Notes under the pieces: generated by a model
Seen by the model: the letters and a program-made list of their open reading frames with translations, nothing else
Database searches by the model: none
What the model was told of the DNA's origin: nothing
Program-made: the position numbers and the translations under genes
Shown: positions 36,066 through 47,034 of the stretch, piece by piece
How the letters are laid out: the number at the start of each line of letters is the position of its first letter
How positions within the stretch are numbered: position 1 is the stretch's first letter
From: Thozetella sp. PMI_491
Lineage: Eukaryota; Ascomycota; Sordariomycetes; Chaetosphaeriales; Chaetosphaeriaceae
Assembly: GCA_021432635.1 (NCBI GenBank)
Contig: MU270104.1
Span: 62,001-126,000 of the forward strand
DNA length: 64,000 bases
Direction of reading: 5' to 3'

Positions 36066-37471
36066 GGTACCCCGGGTTTGGTTTTCAGGAACTGCCTACA
36101 AAGAACATGGGAGCTACACATAGCATATGGACGTGGCCTATATACATGTGCCATGCACACGTCCAAATGCTAGGACGCCATGCAGATCTCGGCAAGCAAG
36201 TGTGGTGGCTTGCATCTACCAGCCCGCCACCAAGCCTAGGCCAGGGGCAGACGGATGCACAAGCAGGGCAGCGATGATGTGACGACCTGCACCGTTATAC
36301 TTAGTCTATGTGGGCTGCCCTGTCTAGCGGTGGGGTGGCGGGGATGAGGTGCCTGTTGCTTAGGGACTTGATCAGAAGGATCCTATGGTGGGATTAAACG
36401 TGCTCGGGCCACCGGCGGTGAGTGGACGGAATAGGGAGCTGCGGTGTTTACCTTGTGGCACCAACCCCCGCAACTATATCCGTAGAGCGCATTCGGTGAA
36501 GAAGGCCGGGGATGGCGGCTTGGCTTGTAGCATACAGATCGACAGATTCAACCCAATGGCTGTTTAGAAGGAAGGTCGGACCTATGGAAGACGACATTCG
36601 CAAGTGGGGAGGTGGTAGTATTGCCTGCGTTGGCGGGAGAGAGGGGGATGGCGGACATGCAGCACGCACGCGACTCAAGATAGTCTAGGTTCTCCAATAC
36701 CACAACAGTGACGCTAACGTCCGCAACTAGCGGACTTTTGTCATGTTTGGGATGCTCGAGGGACTCGGGTGACTAGAGAGGCAAGATTCGAAACCAAAGT
36801 CCCTCCAGAGCCCTAAGCCCCATCCATCCTCACTTACTTGCCTCAATGCGCTCAACGTGCTAGTCATAACTCTCGCGCCTAAAACGGCTCTTTGGCTCGG
36901 AACCAAGGTTCATAAAACTTACACTCTCGAGATGGAGAAGGCACTCTGACTCCTGGAAAGCAATTGTGACACAAGAGGACAGGCGCGCAGGATGAAGCAA
37001 GGAGAGAAAGAACACGAATTTCGCCTACCTAGGCGAGCTAGGTAACTACCTTGGGCATCATTGGTAGAGAGACACATTGCTTGGGTAACTTGACGTGAAT
37101 TTCTCAAGCGACAGAACCTAAGGTGCAGGCCAATGGTCAACGTCTTTTAGCTCGTAGGGTTACTCCGTACGAAGAGCCTATAAGATACGTAAGAAGGGGG
37201 TTAGGGGTAAGTGGGGGGGCAGGCTTAATTTAACCGACTTTGTGCCGGGGCCGCCAGCCACCTCGACCGAGGAAATGCCGCGATTAGCCCGCAGTCACCT
37301 CACAGACTCTGACCCGACTGGATGGCAAGAATCGCCATGCGACACCGCCTTCTTCACCGACTGGCGGACCTTCAATTTTTTTGTTTTCTGCCGTCCACTC
37401 CAGCTCGACCCCGCCATCACCATCAAAGCCGTCTAAATCAACGAAGAGAGAGCGCGTCGATATATGCGATC
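36066..37471. other. Divergent promoter region, GH92 / zinc-finger regulator
   Basis: A 1.4-kb region between two start codons. A TATATA element lies 74 nt upstream of the GH92 ATG and is listed separately. No further gene seen; the open frames are under 80 codons and antiparallel. Confidence 0.55.
36128..36165 (-). promoter_or_regulatory. TATA element of the GH92 gene flanked by 8-bp inverted repeat
   Basis: TATATA lies at 36139-36144, 74 nt before the GH92 start codon. It is bracketed by TGGACGTG (36128-36135) and CACGTCCA (36158-36165), which are exact reverse complements. The placement suggests a core promoter with a possible dimeric binding site. The binding protein is unknown, and an arm of this length can occur by chance. 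Confidence 0.4.
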
Positions 37472-39886
37472 ATGGGCCGGAGACCGAATGCCTTGATACT
37501 CCAGTGGTTCACCAGAGGCCCAAAGCTAAAGGACAACAGCAATCGGTACGCGGCAGAAAACTCTGACCCTTCCCCATCCTCACCGTGCCAGACCCTTTTT
37601 CCCTAGTGCTGCAAAGGCGGAAACTCGCTGCGGAGTCATAGAAAATCGGTGGACAAGAGTGCTAACACACGTGTGCCCCAGGTATCCTCACACCTGCAAA
37701 GCTTGCGGCGAGCACTACCCGAAAGGCCGCCATGACAGTCTCGTGGCCCATCTCACCAAGAAATGCCCCGCCATCTCCGAGGCCGAGCGCATGGCCCTGT
37801 GCCTCAACATCGGCGGGTTCACGACTCCTCGGCCAAAGGTGAAAGCAAAGCAGAAGGCTGCCAGCGAAGCTCGCCAGCAAGCCAATGGCGTGCCCATTGA
37901 TCCGACCTCGCTCTCGTCCAACGAGTGGGCCAAGCTGAACGCCCTAGCCGAAGTCTCGAAGCAGGAGCGCAAAAAATTAGACGACCAGGGTATCGACGCC
38001 GGCATGCAGCCACAGAGCCTTCATGGGAACGAGCGCTTCGAAATACAGGAGCAATTCGCCCTCGAAAATCCTCCCCTCCACTATGAGCAGCGGCAGGGCA
38101 CAGACAAGGACAATAATGGTACGTAGATGCGTTGTCATAGAGGCTGGCAACGTGTGCAGCGTTATATCCGAGTCGCGTGACTTACATTCTCATAGCCGAC
38201 TTACTCCTTGCCCTCGAGAATAGCAAGAGCAGCATGACCGAAGAGGAGAAGCTCCAGGAAGCCCTTCGGTCTGAGGAATCGCCGGAAGATTCTACCAATC
38301 TGTCCATGGCGGCTGCGGCGGCGGCTCGTGTTCATCACTCACTTGTCGACCCCGAACTAATCGGTGAGGATGTTGCCGTGGCACATGGCCTTCCTATCGC
38401 GGTCCCCCAGCAAGCCTTCGCCGACCTTGTCCACCACTCCGGCCCCGCCGCCATCCCAACCACCAGTGCTGGCCAGCCGTGGGGGGAGATTACTTATGCT
38501 ACGGAGCCGCTGCCCCCTCTCCACCCCCCTATGGTCGGTACGCCTCCTCAAGCCCCCACAACGCTGATTAGGGGCGGCTTCCGGCTTGATACGAGCCCCG
38601 CGAACGGGTCCAAAGGACGCCATTCGCGAGCGAAGTTCAACCCCGAACGTCGCAAGGAGGTCCAAGAAGTGCGCAAGCTAGGCGCCTGCATTCGATGCCG
38701 CATTCTTCGAAAGACCTGCTCCATGGGTGACCCTTGTGATACCTGCAAGAAGGTTCTCTCGCCGCGAGTGTGGAACTATGGCTGTGTTCGCACGAACTTC
38801 ATTGAGCAATTTGACATGTACTCGGCTGGTGTCCAAGTTGTTCTTGCGCAGTCTCGTGTCAACGACCTGAAAACTCAACTGGGCTCGGACCTGAAGAGCA
38901 ATGGCCTAACCATTGAAGCATCCCACTTCCCGGAGATAGACACGCGTCTGTACCTCAAGGTGCTCGAGAAAGCGGAGACGGCAGAAGACGGTGGGGGTGG
39001 CCGTGATGTCAACGACATTATCATGATCGACACGGATACCCAGGATGTTGCTGCCCGCGTCGAGGTATACATGCGTGAGCTTCTTCCCGAGCTAGTCAAG
39101 TGTGAGTCATCTCACTTTGCTTTGACGACTCTCCGAGCAGCTCTGGATATCCTAGCCGAGAAAGAGGATGATGTTCTTCGGAAGGCTGTGGAGCTCTGGG
39201 GCCTGGTTGAGCTGCTTGGCCGCGAGCGCCAGTGGACGATCTGTGTGCCATCTACCAGCGACGAGGCCGAGCCCAGCTACCTGAAGGATGAAACCCACCC
39301 GGACATCTTCCACACCATCTGCCTGCAGCTGTCTGCTGCGGCAGAGCGCAAGGCTGCAGCAACTAGCAAAAGCCTGCTCATGTCTATGCAGCGCCTCCTT
39401 CAAGACAGCAAGTCCAAGGTCGATTCCAACATGTACTTCGCAACGTTGATCCTGCTCAACTGCGTTGAAAAGTCCACCTGGGTACTGAAAGCCTGGGAAC
39501 AGGAGCACCTGAAGCAAGGCTGGCCGCTCCCTCAGAAACAACCTAGTGCCTACACGTCCCAGGGCTACGCCATGGCTGGCATCCTGCGGGTTCTTTTATC
39601 CATCCGTAAGGTGCTACCCCAGACCAAACCACGTCAAGTTGACGGTGTCTTGGTGGTCGAGGGGCAAGATGAGCGGCTGTTTCGCTACTTCGAGTACCTC
39701 AACTTTTACTGTGAGTACACGTCAAGCTCGTGTTGACCCATGATAGACCGCTTTGCTAACTCCCCCCTAGATGACAGAGTGAAGCAGAAGCAAAACGAGC
39801 CATCGTTCAACCCGTCAGACCCTCGGTCACTGGAGCTGATGTTCTGCTCAACCCTGCTCCTCCCTGACGACCCTGAACCGTTGTAG
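37472..39886 (+). CDS. Putative transcription regulator with BED/C2H2-like finger and Zn2Cys6-type cluster
   Basis: Four exons (37472-37545, 37682-38118, 38196-39710, 39771-39886) encode 713 aa. The first splice creates the finger YPHTCKACGEHYPKGRHDSLVAHLTKKC. Its ligands C30, C33, H48 and C53 give the spacing CX2CX14HX4C, which is BED-like. A second cysteine cluster lies at C335, C338, C345, C351, C354 and C367 (CIRCRILRKTC, then CDTC, then a C 13 residues on), preceded by a basic stretch. This is the fungal binuclear zinc pattern with an unusually long last spacing. The rest is helical, with acidic and Leu-rich regions resembling fungal regulator middle domains, and ends in LMFCSTLLLPDDPEPL. 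A nuclear DNA-binding role is inferred. The target is unknown, and the shared promoter with GH92 does not prove regulation of it. Confidence 0.85.
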
Positions 39887-40713
39887 TAAAAGACCATCGC
39901 TGCCACACACAAGAACATCACCGCTCCCCTCCGCAGATTTCGGTCTGCCTAAACAATGACGAAACGATTCACGACGAGACGAACCTTGCTGTATGATATA
40001 ACTGCGCGAGTGCGCTGCTGGGAAAATAGGCCCACTATCCATGGTGCTGGAGATGGAAACATATCCTGATCCCTATTTTTACCGGACCTCTTCCCTTCGT
40101 CTTCTTTTCCACCCCCCTCGCCTTTCTTTCACTCTCTCCAGGTACGCAGGACTACAAGACGGATGGACGGATAGATACACAGAGCCACCCAGGTGCACAT
40201 GCCCTACCGCTGGTAGACCGGAAGGACGGATTCAAAAAAGACAGGCACGGACATGGCGGCAGGCTTGCTTTCACCTGCGTAGACCACAATACCCATTTGC
40301 TTTTTTTTTCCCCTTCCCCGAAGACCACTAAAGTAAACTTTGCTCTATTTGCGGCGTTGGAAGAAGGTGGACAACCACAGACTAGTCACCTAGATCCCTG
40401 AATTCAAAGCAGGCCTAATATCTTCTGAAAAAGAGGAGGCGCAGTTTGATGTTGTCGCATCTGAATCTACGGATGGAACACGTGCCGTCAGGGCAATAGA
40501 CAGGCTGCGCGAGATGCAGTACGCGAGATGCAGTACGCGAGATGCAGTACCGGGACTATGCCCCCATGTAAATTGCGAACCGACTCCAATGCCATGCTAA
40601 CGGATTTCATAGCTACACGGCCTTACAGCCAACATCGGGTATCACTCTGCTGAAGCTTATCCGCCGACAGAACCGAGACCAAACAGAAATCCACCCAACC
40701 CTTGTGCCAACAT
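39887..40713. other. Convergent intergenic region, zinc-finger regulator / TMEM184-like
   Basis: Holds the two 3' flanks, with T-rich tracts near 40301-40312. It contains one 14-bp tandem repeat, listed separately. No gene seen. Confidence 0.6.
40509..40550. repeat. Perfect tandem repeat, 3 x 14 bp
   Basis: The unit GCGAGATGCAGTAC occurs three times head to tail without mismatch, about 160 bp beyond the stop codon of the TMEM184-like gene, in its probable 3' untranslated region. Confidence 0.9.
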
Positions 40714-42756
40714 TCACTTGCCCCAGACATTGGTTTCCTCTTCACCTCCAAAGTCATAGGTAGGTGACCTAGTAGTTGCCGGTTCGGCCTCGTTTTGTGT
40801 GTCCCACTGCCCTGAGTCTTGCCCTGCGTGGCTCTCGCCCAAGCCCTCGCCGGCTCCCGTCTGTGGTTTGTGCGACGTGTCCTCCGGGTCCACTTCGAAG
40901 TCATCCTCCCTGATTTGCGGCTCGCCCGTGAGCACAGTTGCATAAGCAATCTCTAGCGGATCTTTGGGGCGGTGCTCGTGGGTCGAGGTAGACGCTTTGG
41001 ATTTGGACTTGGATTTTGCCTTCTTCTTGCCCTTCCTGTCAAGCGGCGTCACCTGCTCGCCTTCAGCGCCACCAGGTGCCAGTTTCCTCCGCTTGCCAAG
41101 CAGGGAGTCAGGATTCAGGTGAGGCACCGACTCCTGGGAGGAGCCTCTATGGATACTTCCAGTGGGCGTGTTCTGATAAAGACTCGGATGCGGGGACATG
41201 TAGCGGTTGCTCGCAGGCTCTGTCACTGTGAGGACAGGGTACTGGTATTTAGTTAGAGATCGGCCGAGAAAAACAGCCAGAAGGCGCTGCCGCAGGGTTC
41301 AACTCACGTTCCAGTCTCCGTACTCCAGCTTGCGGGCTTGGTCATAGAGGGTCTCCTCATCAGCATCCAAGATCAATTCCTCCAGATCGTTGGCGTGCGG
41401 CGAGAGGGAATTACTTCTTCGGCTGGGCCCACCGTTCTGCCCACCCAAGAGCGGCGTGTTCTGGTTGATCTCGTCCGGCCTGGGAATCCAGTACTTGGCC
41501 TTGCCGCCCCTCTCATACCGCATCCCCTCCTTCAGACGCGCGAGCCTTGATCGAGAAGCCTCATGGGCCATGATCTTGTCTCCCGAGTCGAAGGACCGGT
41601 AACCGTACCGGTCGCCGATGAACGTCTCCTTGGAGTCCTCGATCAGGTCTCGCACGCCAAACGCGTCCCGACACGCATACAACACGGGCATCCTCGCCGA
41701 TGCAATCCTGTTGTCGGCAAAGTCATGCCATGAGAAGGCGTACCAGTGCGCGATGGCAAACGCAGGCATCTCGACACAGATTAGGAAGTCCTGGATGGCA
41801 GCGGCCAAGTTGTCGGGAGTATAGCCCTGGACATCGTCGGGAAGAGCGCCGACCCAGACGAGGATGGACAGAAAGAAGCCCTGCCAATACGAGGCGAAGA
41901 TGATGAGCTTGATGCACAGAAACTTGGGCACCGGTCGGAAGGGCTTCAGGTCGTTGTGCATGCAGACCCAGAACAGACCCAGCGAGTATAGACTGAGCGT
42001 CACGCTGACGTTGTAGATCAGGCCGCTCCAGAAGTAGCCCGAGTTGAGGCCAATGTAGCCCTCTTGGTATGTATTAGTCGCCTTCATGATGACAGCTGCC
42101 ACCGCGAGGATGGGCTTAAGCCAGGCGTACTGGAGGATGCCACGCTTAATGGCGAGGAAGGTGTGGGGGTCTGAGATGTCGACGGGGGCGAGGGCATGAT
42201 TCATGGGCCAGAGGTGTTGGACGGGTTCGCGGCCGTGGGTCATGATTATGAGCGCCCTCTCGCCCCCGAGGTAGTTGATTAGGAGCTGGAAGAAGGTGTA
42301 GATGGTGAAGGCCTCGTAGATATCGCGGACGGGGTCGAGAAAGGCAGCAGCGTTCCGGGACACCATGCTGGACCACGAGGCTATCGAGTAGATAGGAACC
42401 CTGGAGGCGGCGGGCCGTTAGCTCTGGTAACTGGCGCCGATCCAAGACATTTCTGCTTACATGAGGAGTATCCGGACGACATATCGCTGGAGGAGCGGTT
42501 TCCGATAGTTCTTTCTGTTTGGCGGCGGGGGGTTAGGGGTCGTTTGGAGAAGCACGCATGCGAGAGGAGCGAGAGTCTTACGTCTGGAGCCATATGGAGC
42601 TGCACACGCGTTCCAGTTAGCATGGCTACGTGCAACCGGAGGTGGGAGGGCGAAGGGGCGGGCATACACAATGGACAGCAGGGTCGCGGCGATGGACGCG
42701 ACGCCTGCTATCACGGTAGTAGCTGTCGTGAATTTATTACCGGTTCCTCCCGCCAT
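40714..42756 (-). CDS. TMEM184 / DUF300 (organic solute transporter-alpha-like) membrane protein
   Basis: Five minus-strand exons: 42756-42668, 42599-42582 (only 18 nt), 42514-42461, 42400-41308 and 41241-40714. They give 593 aa in continuous phase. The micro-exon supplies the conserved SIWLQT at the end of the first membrane helix, and exon 3 supplies KNYRKPLLQRYVVRILLM. Exon 4 holds the family core: the DIYEAFTIYTFFQLLINYLGGE helix, then EPVQHLWP, KRGILQYAWLKP and further helices, probably seven in all, ending with CVEMPAFAIAHWYAFSW. The C-terminal 250 residues are cytosolic, charged and rich in Lys/Ser (KKAKSKSKSKAS). The family (Pfam Solute_trans_a) is found across eukaryotes and includes Ost-alpha. 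In fungi the substrate is unknown. The gene shares a 1.2-kb divergent promoter region with the MET13-type gene. Confidence 0.9.
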
Positions 42757-43930
42757 TTTGGGGAGGAAGAGGGGCCCGGGATCGAGCTCAGTATCGCAAA
42801 GCGTGGTGATTACCGCATCGATATTCTCGGGGCTATATCATGGTCGTGGAGTCGAGGCCAGGCTGCTGTTTCTGAACCTAGGAGCTGGTGACGACGACGA
42901 ACATGCAGTTGGCGTTGCACCCCACGGCGTGGAAACGCAGAAGGAAGAGCATTTCGCGGCTTTGGGGGCGCCGTATTCGGCCGTTCATTGGTCCTGGTTC
43001 CACGGTGCCCACTATGCCCGCTGTGCTATAATGCTATCCCTTGCATCGGCGTGGACCCCAGTCAGATCTGCAGCGCCCCACTGGCTGCTCCCAGGAGAGA
43101 GAGCATGCTCCAAGGCAGCTCAAGATGCCCCCGAATGAGGGGTCGAGGCTCACAGGGAGCAACACCAGGGATGTGCTATGCAGTATCGTATCGGTGTGTA
43201 CATGGGTACTGTCCCTCGCTGACGAGCGCCATTCAAGCCTCTTTTCGATTCCCTCTTATTAGCATAGGATGGCAGCCGGCGACCTAGGTAATTCGGGCTT
43301 CCTCCGGCCGACGCCTGCGAATGCTAAAAAAGCTGGAGCTAAGTTTGGCCCAACATCAACAGGCGCCATCACCGTCCCTCTTTTTTCAAACAAACTCGCC
43401 CCTCCCCCCAATTTTTTTTCTTCACGTTTCCGACCGGTTTCTCGGGCCCCGCGCCGTCCTAAAGGCGGTCAGAATCCTTCTCCACCCTTGAACCTCTCCG
43501 TTCCTCTCCTACCCTTCCTCCCCTCCCACCCGAAGCTCCGGTCTTGACTTTCCCAGGGCCAACCGGTGTAGAGCAGGAATCGCCTCACTCATTGCCAAGG
43601 AGGGGGAGCGCGAGAACGTGTAGATGTTAGGTCTACCTCCCTAAATTGTCTAGGTACGTTCGTGCGCCTGTGCATGTATGCTGCATCCCTACCCAGCTTG
43701 GTTTTCGTTGTTGCGGTCAGGGTCCGGCCTCGGCGTCCACCACGATCACGACCCCTTTGCCCCTCGCTTCCCGACCTTCTAGTCCATCTTGCGCAACCTA
43801 CACATGCCTCAAACCACCGCCAATTCCTCCTTCTCGTGCCTGTGAATCCCCTTCTAACCGTCTCCCGCTCTCGGCAGCCTAGTATATTCTTAATACAACG
43901 CCTGTCGGGTCAGGCCGCCCCTCCACCAAG
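42757..43930. other. Divergent promoter region, TMEM184-like / MET13
   Basis: A 1.17-kb region between two start codons. The MET13 side (from about 43370) is strongly C/T-rich, as in leaders of well-expressed fungal genes. One short upstream frame is listed separately. No independent gene recognised. Confidence 0.6.
43624..43644 (+). promoter_or_regulatory. Possible six-codon uORF in the MET13 leader
   Basis: ATG TTA GGT CTA CCT CCC TAA lies 287 nt before the MET13 start codon. It matters only if transcription starts upstream of 43624, which the sequence alone does not show. Confidence 0.3.
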
Positions 43931-45804
43931 ATGCACATCAACGAGATGCTCGCCGACGCCGAGAGGACGGGCGCACCGTCCTTCTCGTTTGAGTACTTCC
44001 CCCCCAAGACGGCCCAAGGCGTCCAAAACCTGTACGACCGCATCGAGCGTATGTACAACTTCGGACCCAAGTTCATTGACATCACCTGGGGCGCCGGTGG
44101 GCGCATCGCCGAACTGACCACTGAGATGGTCATGCAGGCCCAGACCTACTTCGGCCTGGAGACCTGCATGCACCTGACATGTACCGACATGGGCGTGGAA
44201 AAGGTCAATGATGCTCTACACAAGGCCTACAAGGCCGGGTGCACCAACATCCTCGCCCTGCGAGGCGACCCTCCTCGCGAGAAGGAGCAGTGGGTGGCCG
44301 CCGACGACGGGTTTCAATACGCCCGGGATCTGGTCCGACACATCCGGGAGAAGTATGGGAATCACTTCGACATCGGCGTCGCCGGCTATCCTGAGGGCTG
44401 TGACGACAACAAGGACGAGGACCTTCTTCTGGAGCACCTCAAGGAGAAAGTCGACATGGGCGCGACCTTCATCGTGACCCAGATGTTCTACGATGTTGAC
44501 AACTTCCTGCGCTGGGTCGGCAAGGTCCGGGCCAAGGGCATTGACATCCCCATCGTGCCGGGCATCATGCCCATCGCCACCTACGCCAGCTTCCTCCGGA
44601 GGGCGAACCACATGAAGGCCAAAGTCCCTGACGAGTGGATGGCCAAGCTGGAGCCCATCAAGAATGATGACGTGGCCGTCCGCGAGATTGGAAAGACACT
44701 GGTCGCCGAAATGTGCCGCAAGATTCTCGCCGCCGGCATCCGTCATCTGCACTTCTACACCATGAACCTCGCCCAGGCCACCCGCATGGTCCTTGACGAG
44801 CTGGAGTGGCTGCCTGGCGTGAACCGCCCGGTCAAGGGCGCACTCCCCTGGAAGCAGTCCTTGAGCTTCGGGCGGCGCGACGAGGATGTGCGGCCCATCT
44901 TCTGGGCGAACCGCAACAAATCCTATGTCCGCCGCACGCAGGAGTGGGATGAATTTCCCAACGGCCGCTGGGGTGACTCTCGGTCACCCGCTTTTGGCGA
45001 GCTGGATGCTTACGGCATCGGCCTGACCGGTACGAACGAGGAGAACCGGAAGAAGTGGGGGAGCCCGCAGAGCATCAAGGATGTCGCCACGCTGTTCGCG
45101 CGCTACCTGAACAAGGAGCTCGAGACGTTGCCGTGGAGCGAGGCCCCGCTTACTAGTGAGGCGGATGCCATTCGTGACGACATGGCTGACCTCAACAGGC
45201 GTGGCCTGCTGACAATCAACTCTCAGCCGGCCGTCAACGGCGTCAAGAGCACCCATCCCGTCCACGGCTGGGGGCCGCCGAACGGCTACGTCTACCAAAA
45301 AGCATACGTCGAGCTGCTCGTGTCTCCTGCCATCTTCGTCGAGGTTCGACGCCGCGTGCAGGAGCACCCAGACTTGACGTACTATGCCGTGACCAAATCG
45401 GGCAGCCTCGAGACGAACGCACCATCCGAGGGCCCCAACGCCGTGACGTGGGGAGTGTTCCCTGGCAAGGAGATCGTACAGCCCACCATTGTCGAGAGCA
45501 TCAGTTTCCTTGCCTGGAAGGATGAAGCCTTCCAGCTGGGCGTCGACTGGGGGCGCTGCTACGACGCCGAGACCCCTAGCCGCAAGCTTATCCAGGGCAT
45601 GATGGATACGTGGTACTTGATGAACATCGGTAAGGGCTAGCTACCGGAAGCTGTAGGCACAAGGGACACTACTAACGCTATGGCCTAGTTAACAACGACT
45701 TCCACCAACCGCGGACCATCTTTGAGGTCCTCAGTGGACTGGAGACGCCTGACCTGGAGTTGGTCCCCGAAACCAGCGCCGTTCAGACGAACGGGACACA
45801 CTAG
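43931..45804 (+). CDS. MET13: Methylenetetrahydrofolate reductase, MET13 type
   Basis: Two exons (43931-45629, 45689-45804; 59-nt intron) encode 604 aa. The N-terminal TIM-barrel catalytic half has the family signatures SFSFEYFPPKTAQGVQNLYDR, FIDITWGAGG, ETCMHLTCT, NILALRGDPPR, FDIGVAGYPEG, FIVTQMFYDVDNF and VPGIMPIATYASF, which bind FAD and folate. The C-terminal half, from about residue 345, is the eukaryotic regulatory domain with GWGPPNGYVYQKAY and NAVTWGVFPGKEIVQPTIVE, the S-adenosylmethionine-responsive part. The splice restores WYLMNIVNNDFHQPRTIFEVL. Similarity in both halves is closer to yeast Met13 than Met12. It makes 5-methyltetrahydrofolate for methionine synthesis in the cytosol. 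The ATG gives the usual MHINEML opening. Confidence 0.95.
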
Positions 45805-47034
45805 ACACAGCCTGCTTTCTCCATGCCAACACTAGTAAATCTTTCAACCTTTTTTACTCGATACGACACTCGTACGGTACTCAACGCCGTATTATCCAGT
45901 TTTGACGGGCACAGCATGGCTACAGAGCAGGCGTCAAGCATCATCATCATCATCATCAGGAGGGGCGTTCAGTTACCATGGACCTGGGGGGGCTAGGAGC
46001 ATGGTATCATGAAAATGAGTTATTTTTCAACAAAAACGGGGCGGCGGGAGCCAGGAAGGCATGGCGGCCACCGGACAAAAGCAAGGGGATGGGCAAAGGA
46101 CAAGACGAACGGGACGAATGCATGCAGGACGCGATATCTCAACGATACCCCATGGGAAAGAAACGGAGGATAAGTCCCTAGAAAAAGCATTTTCTTCCGG
46201 AAATGGGAGGGAAAGGAAACAGGGCGCTCTCGGAGTTCTTGGCTTGGCTTGGCTTTTGATTTTCTCAATTCAACAGGGACAGGAGCTCAGCCGGCTAGAG
46301 TTTACTGGTGCTCGGGATGTGAGTGTGAAGAGGGTCAAGCATAGACCGGCGAGGAGAGATGATCAGACAAAAAGGCCGAGGGACTTTATAAAGAAGGACC
46401 GGGTGTGGTAGAGAGGCACGGTCAGTTCTCAACGATTCTGACCGGCCGTAGAGGCAGAATTCAGGAAGGAATATCGAGAAAAGGAACGGCAAGGATCACA
46501 AAACTACACAAAAAGACGGCATAAATGGGACCTGCATTGGTTCCTGTCAAGTTTCTCGTTGCATTTAGAACGGTTCTATTCAAGAGGCACCAATCGGTAC
46601 CTTAGCTAATCGATCCTGGGGTGCGAGGGGACGCCGCCTCGCGTATACCAGACGGGCCACTGAGCGGGCCTCGCTTATTCGCTTATTAGCGGCCCTGCAG
46701 CTCTAGAGACGGGCGGGCGGCGCACGGTGCTGTGACGTGATTTCGGGCTCAACAGCTGGCGGCCAGATCCCTGTAGCTCGCAAACAACGCGTCAACCTTT
46801 CCCGACATTTGTCGAGGTGTGAGCCTCACGAAGCAACCCGGCAAGCGCGTCCCCCACAACGCCGTATCCGGGCTGAACTCGACCCAATTGGTGGACCTGC
46901 GGTCTTGAAGTTCTGCCGGTAACCGCATTATGGCGATAGAGGCGACACCACGAACCGAACCATCGACGACGACGAGGCAGTAGAGGCGCGAAGACAGAGA
47001 ACGCTCGCGCAGCGGGCGTGCGCACGCCGGCACC
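45805..47034. other. Intergenic region between MET13 and CSF1
   Basis: Contains the MET13 3' flank, with an (ATC)n run near 45939-45957, and the CSF1 promoter and leader. A TTTATAAA sequence lies near 46383-46390, about 640 bp before the CSF1 start. The minus-strand frame at 46749-47036 has no protein character. No gene supported. Confidence 0.55.
45939..45957. repeat. (CAT)n / (ATC)n trinucleotide run
   Basis: About six CAT units in tandem, within the probable 3' untranslated region of the MET13-type gene. Confidence 0.85.

Noticed and set aside
773-37170. Identical 11-mer TTACTCCGTAC at 773-783 and 37160-37170
   Set aside because: Exact 11-mer matches are expected many times by chance in 64 kb, and there is no shared context.
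7378-37191. Recurring palindrome TACGTA in intergenic DNA (for example 7378, 16347, 18338, 21161, 24231, 28805, 37186)
   Set aside because: About seven intergenic copies is close to what chance predicts for a six-base palindrome in this much non-coding sequence.
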